Of a stretch of 46,316 bases of DNA, positions 43,637-46,316 are shown in pieces. Position numbers and translations under genes: made by a program. The notes under the pieces are model-generated. The model had not been told where the DNA came from. It made no database searches and saw only the letters and a list, made by a program, of their open reading frames with translations. Source of the stretch: a virus; IMG/VR virus record IMGVR_UViG_3300027759_003879, positions 1-46,316 of that record, one strand, 5' to 3'. Every line of letters starts with the position of its first letter. Position 1 is the stretch's first letter.

Positions 43637-44883
43637 TATAAATTTCCTGTGATTCTATCACACCAATCTTTTGATATTGAGTGTGGCCAAACAACCCAAT
43701 ATTTAGGTTTATGTTCTGTTTGGAATTCTCTCCATACCTTACAGTAACCATCGGGGTCATTCATCATTCTATTGATTTCATCTTTGTCGGCATCTTTTCT
43801 GTGTAATGTTTCATCATTTTCACCGTGGAAGGCAACAACCCAAAAATCATAGTCTTTTTCAGGAACTTGTGAGAATCCAATATCAATACAATGTTTGAAT
43901 ACTTGAGCGAAGTTTTTCTTCCATTCTTCTTCAGATTCAAAGTTGTATGGATTTGGTGGGTATTGTTTATCTAAAGTATATTGTTGAACAGCTCTTTTTT
44001 CAAACAAAAGACCTGAATACTTTTCATAATCTCTTAATGTTCTAACAGTTCCAAAACCATAAGGTCCGTCATGCCCTTCTTGAGTTTCACCGTCCATACC
44101 AAACAATTTTCTATTGGTAAAATGTGAATGACTATTTTTACTTCCCCACTCTTTATCGTCATCCCATTGTTTTGTTCTACCTTTACGAGTATATTCGTGC
44201 CAAATCAAAACTTTATGTGGGTGGAACAAATCATAACCCCAAGTGTAAGCACGAGCGGCAATTGATATTTCCTCACCGTGGAAATAGTATTCAGGGTTGT
44301 GTTGTACTTCTTTTGAGAATTGTCCTAATGTAAAACAGTAGTGAGCTGAATAGAAACGAGATGTAACAGGTTCTGTTAAGCTCTGCCAACCTGGAATTGT
44401 CTCAGGTAAGAAGAATACCGCACCTTCGGGAATAAATCTGTCAAACGCCATTCTCCATGGTTCTTGCATTCTCCCTGCTGGGTCATTGTCGGGGTCAAAT
44501 GATGAAACATATCCTGTAAGTAATGGTTTTTCATGACCTTTCTTTTGGAGTTGTTTAATCATCTTAATCATCTCATCATCCCAATTGGGTGCAAACCTCA
44601 TATGAGAATCAATTTGAAGTGTATATTCTTCATCACCATAAAGTTGTTGTGTTAGGTTTCTTGCCCAACAAACACCTTTTGATTCCAAGTATGGAATATC
44701 AATAATTTTGAATCTTTTATCTTTATTGTACTCTGACAAGTCATCAAATTTATCATCAGGATGAAATTGTCTTGCAATACCAAATCGTAAGTTTTTTGGT
44801 TTCTTTGCATTTTCAATCATGTTTTTGATTGTGTGGACCAACTGTGGGTCTCGGTAAGAAGCAATTTGAACAAATATTTTCAT
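43636..44883 (-). CDS. GlcNAc-type glycosyltransferase (PF11397-like)
   Basis: From the ATG at 44883 the product is 415 aa, starting KIFVQIASYRDPQLVHTIKN, the hallmark of the family that includes the cytosolic enzyme adding GlcNAc to hydroxyproline in Dictyostelium Skp1. It carries LQIDSHMRFAPNWDDEMI (DxH metal site) and GYVSSFDPDNDP. A longer start at 44901 would add six residues that fall within a hairpin and precede the conserved strand, so 44883 is preferred. First gene of the island in transcription order, it lies just downstream of the fibre genes. The family call is good; acceptor unknown. Confidence 0.85.
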   Translation of the reverse strand: MKIFVQIASYRDPQLVHTIKNMIENAKKPKNLRFGIARQFHPDDKFDDLSEYNKDKRFKIIDIPYLESKGVCWARNLTQQLYGDEEYTLQIDSHMRFAPNWDDEMIKMIKQLQKKGHEKPLLTGYVSSFDPDNDPAGRMQEPWRMAFDRFIPEGAVFFLPETIPGWQSLTEPVTSRFYSAHYCFTLGQFSKEVQHNPEYYFHGEEISIAARAYTWGYDLFHPHKVLIWHEYTRKGRTKQWDDDKEWGSKNSHSHFTNRKLFGMDGETQEGHDGPYGFGTVRTLRDYEKYSGLLFEKRAVQQYTLDKQYPPNPYNFESEEEWKKNFAQVFKHCIDIGFSQVPEKDYDFWVVAFHGENDETLHRKDADKDEINRMMNDPDGYCKVWREFQTEHKPKYWVVWPHSISKDWCDRITGNL

Positions 44884-44888
44884 GAAAC

Positions 44889-44906
44889 TAGTTTTTACCA
44901 AAACTA
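44889..44906 (-). promoter_or_regulatory. Hairpin just upstream of the first glycan-island start
   Basis: A 7-bp stem (TAGTTTT at 44889-44895 pairing with AAAACTA at 44900-44906, 4-nt loop) ends 5 nt before the start codon at 44883. It could limit ribosome access. The rest of the 96-nt gap to the fibre gene is A/T-rich with no clear promoter or terminator. Confidence 0.4.
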
Positions 44907-44979
44907 ATTAAAGAATTAAAAAAGTTAATAGGAAAATTTTTTAATTATAATTCGTATTATAGTTTTGTGTTGTTCCCAA

Positions 44980-45486
44980 TTAACTTACTTTAACATATCC
45001 GTAATAAACTATTTGAGGTGTACCACTGTTATTGGTTATACCAAATGTAAAGGTATTTGTATTTGAAACCGCTGGAGATGAATTACTAATAGTTCCCGCA
45101 GTTCCGACTATCTGACTTGGTATTGATGTTAAAACCAAAGCATTTCCTGCAAGATAATACCAACCATATTGTACACCTATTACAGGTACGTTTAAGTTTG
45201 ATAGTGTTACTGTTGCATTCCAATTAACAATACCGTTTGGAATATTTCCATTCACCCACATAACATATGATTCACCCGCAGTAACTGTAAAACTAACAGT
45301 ATTTGTACCTGCAGATAAGGTCCAACTTCCTGTGACGGGTGATATCGCATTTTGCGAATACCCACTAAGTAATGTTTCTTTTTCAACTCTATAACTTTGA
45401 GTCAATCCGCTGTTGTCCATAACCAACCAAACACCCGTGGTGTTTCCTGTGTATATTGGTAATTGACTTATTCTTGTAGTTGCCAT
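44980..45486 (-). CDS. Tail-fibre-type virion protein
   Basis: The 168-aa protein starts TTRISQLPIYTGNTTGVWLV, a common opening of phage fibre and decoration proteins, and continues as Ser/Thr/Asn-rich beta strands (GSWTLSAGTNTVSFTVTAGE) to the end (YYGYVKVS). No catalytic features. It is 25 nt downstream of the Thr/Pro-rich gene and shares its strand; the two are likely cotranscribed. Confidence 0.7.
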   Translation of the reverse strand: MATTRISQLPIYTGNTTGVWLVMDNSGLTQSYRVEKETLLSGYSQNAISPVTGSWTLSAGTNTVSFTVTAGESYVMWVNGNIPNGIVNWNATVTLSNLNVPVIGVQYGWYYLAGNALVLTSIPSQIVGTAGTISNSSPAVSNTNTFTFGITNNSGTPQIVYYGYVKVS

Positions 45487-45511
45487 TTTAATTTATTTTA
45501 ATTTATTTTTT

Positions 45512-46135
45512 TTATATAATATCTATTTCAATATTATTGTCATTTTCTGTTGTGGCGATTGTACCATCCTCAAACAATAAGAAGTATAGTTCGGTTGATG
45601 TTGGTGTAACTGTATTAGTAGGAGTAATTGACGGTGTATAAGTTATAGTTGGTGTAACCGTATTAGTTGGTGTTTGAGTTTGAGTTGCCGTTATACTTGG
45701 GGTTTGTGTTACCGTAGGTGTTACTGTATTAGTTGGTGTTTGAGTATTAGTTGGAGTTATTGTTGGTGTAGGGGTTGGTGTTCTTGTTACCTGAGCTGTT
45801 ATACTTGGTGTTGGTGTTTGAGTACCAACTGGTGTATGTGTTGGTGTTTCAGTATTAGTAATTGTGGGTGTTGGAGTTGAGGTCTTAGTACTTGTTGGTG
45901 TAACTGATGGTGTATTAGTTGGTGTTGGGGTTACTGTTGGTAATGGAGTTCTTTCAATATATGTACTACCTTGACCATACACAACAATATCCCAATCAGT
46001 ATTTCCACTTGATGGTATACTTGAAATATTTGGACTTAATGAAACGTATACCACGTTTTCATACGTAACAAAAGTGTTAGTCTGATACGCAGTACCATTA
46101 TCCCAAAAACCCTCCCAAGCAAAATTTGACATCAT
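45512..46135 (-). CDS. Thr/Pro-rich surface protein with CBM5/12-like module
   Basis: The 207-aa protein has three parts. Residues 6-52 match a CBM5/12-type module ([35 protein letters not shown]), the small chitin/cellulose-binding fold. Residues 63-181 are a repetitive Thr/Pro tract made of TPT, TNT, TQT and TPSIT units, likely extended and a good substrate for O-glycosylation. Residues 182-207 are a conserved-looking end ([14 protein letters not shown]). Two ATGs are adjacent; the second may be the true start. It lies among fibre genes and near the glycan island. A virion-surface carbohydrate-binding role is inference. Confidence 0.78.
   Translation of the reverse strand: MMSNFAWEGFWDNGTAYQTNTFVTYENVVYVSLSPNISSIPSSGNTDWDIVVYGQGSTYIERTPLPTVTPTPTNTPSVTPTSTKTSTPTPTITNTETPTHTPVGTQTPTPSITAQVTRTPTPTPTITPTNTQTPTNTVTPTVTQTPSITATQTQTPTNTVTPTITYTPSITPTNTVTPTSTELYFLLFEDGTIATTENDNNIEIDII
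45593..45949 (-). repeat. DNA repeats encoding the Thr/Pro tract
   Basis: Imperfect repeats such as ACACCAACTAATAC and GTAACACC variants recur across this span, encoding the Thr/Pro tract. Units vary and are not separated by spacers, so it is coding low-complexity sequence rather than a regulatory array. Copy-number change by slippage would alter tract length in frame. Confidence 0.75.
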
Positions 46136-46152
46136 TTAATATTTTGTTATAA

Positions 46153-46316
46153 TTATGTATTCTGTGGTGTTATCACAACGTAGTTGCTACCATAGCTTGG
46201 AGCTCCCGATTGAAATGTTCCAGAATTAGACCATGTGGACCCAGAGCCATGGACTACTTGGTACATGCTGTTGTCTGTATATGCAGCCACTCCTTGTGCC
46301 CATATTGTATATGAAG
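46153..46316 (-). CDS. Tail-fibre-like protein, C-terminal end (partial)
   Basis: The last 54 codons of a minus-strand gene that continues past the right edge. The visible part (SYTIWAQGVAAYTDNSMYQV, then GSGSTWSNSGTFQSGAPSYG and VVITPQNT) is Gly/Ser/Tyr-rich, like the tip of a fibre or a receptor-binding repeat. It ends 17 nt before the Thr/Pro-rich gene, so both should be in one transcript. Too short to assign further. Confidence 0.55.
   Translation of the reverse strand, partial: SYTIWAQGVAAYTDNSMYQVVHGSGSTWSNSGTFQSGAPSYGSNYVVITPQNT

Noticed and set aside
44902-44979. Terminator between fibre genes and glycan island
   Set aside because: The A/T-rich gap has a short hairpin next to the start codon but no GC stem with a T-run.
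45674-45880. Plus-strand open frame rich in Cys, Trp and Ser
   Set aside because: It is the antisense shadow of the Thr/Pro repeat tract; composition follows from the repeat and no start signals exist.
45593-45949. Possible CRISPR-like or regulatory repeat array
   Set aside because: Units are short, adjacent, imperfect and keep the reading frame, as expected for a coding Thr/Pro tract.
1-46316. tRNA genes
   Set aside because: Gaps between genes are too short and I saw no cloverleaf-like sequence; a covariance-model scan would settle it.

Overview
The window looks like the structural and replication core of a T4-like contractile-tailed phage (myovirus). It is very compact, AT-rich and almost entirely coding. 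Recognisable T4 homologues include the UvsX recombinase, gp32 single-strand binding protein, gp18 sheath, gp19 tube, a gp29-like tape measure, gp26-like and LysM/gp53-like baseplate proteins, and the gp43 family-B DNA polymerase. Start codons are almost never preceded by a Shine-Dalgarno sequence but by A-rich, AT-rich leaders. This fits a Bacteroidetes (Flavobacteria-like) host; the host assignment is inference.

Layout: (1) 1-1897, minus: uvsX (cut by the window edge) behind gene 32. (2) 2014-18054, minus: a tail and baseplate module holding two giant baseplate proteins (2177 and 1624 aa, the latter with an OmpA-like domain), the tape measure, a small gene overlapping the gp26-like gene, and the tail tube. 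(3) 18159-24471, mostly minus: a HAD-type phosphatase, an enlarged sheath protein, a small antisense ribbon-helix-helix gene, a gp15-like tail terminator, a small conserved protein and a possible neck protein. (4) 24492-29359, plus: an SNF2-type helicase, a Mn/Fe superoxide dismutase fused to a PD-(D/E)XK-like nuclease domain, a probable neck/connector protein and a small beta-rich protein. (5) 29336-32629, minus: DNA polymerase and a small virion-like gene. (6) 32652-44901, minus: a dense glycan island of about 14 genes (several glycosyltransferase types, two DegT-type aminotransferases, two acetyltransferases, an FkbM methyltransferase). (7) 44980-46316, minus: fibre-type genes, including a protein with a CBM5/12-like module and a Thr/Pro repeat tract of about 120 residues, and a fibre gene cut by the window edge.

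A short motif, TATTTAT(T/A)(A/G), always in sense orientation, sits just upstream of about ten late-type genes on both strands and is missing before gene 32 and uvsX. I read it as a candidate late promoter. It is the reverse complement of the classical T4 late element TATAAATA, so the reading needs testing. Three intrinsic terminators punctuate the minus-strand modules. The most unusual items are the SOD-nuclease fusion, the TATTTAT motif, and the pairing of a large sugar-modification island with a Thr/Pro-rich surface protein, which suggests the phage may glycosylate its own virion.
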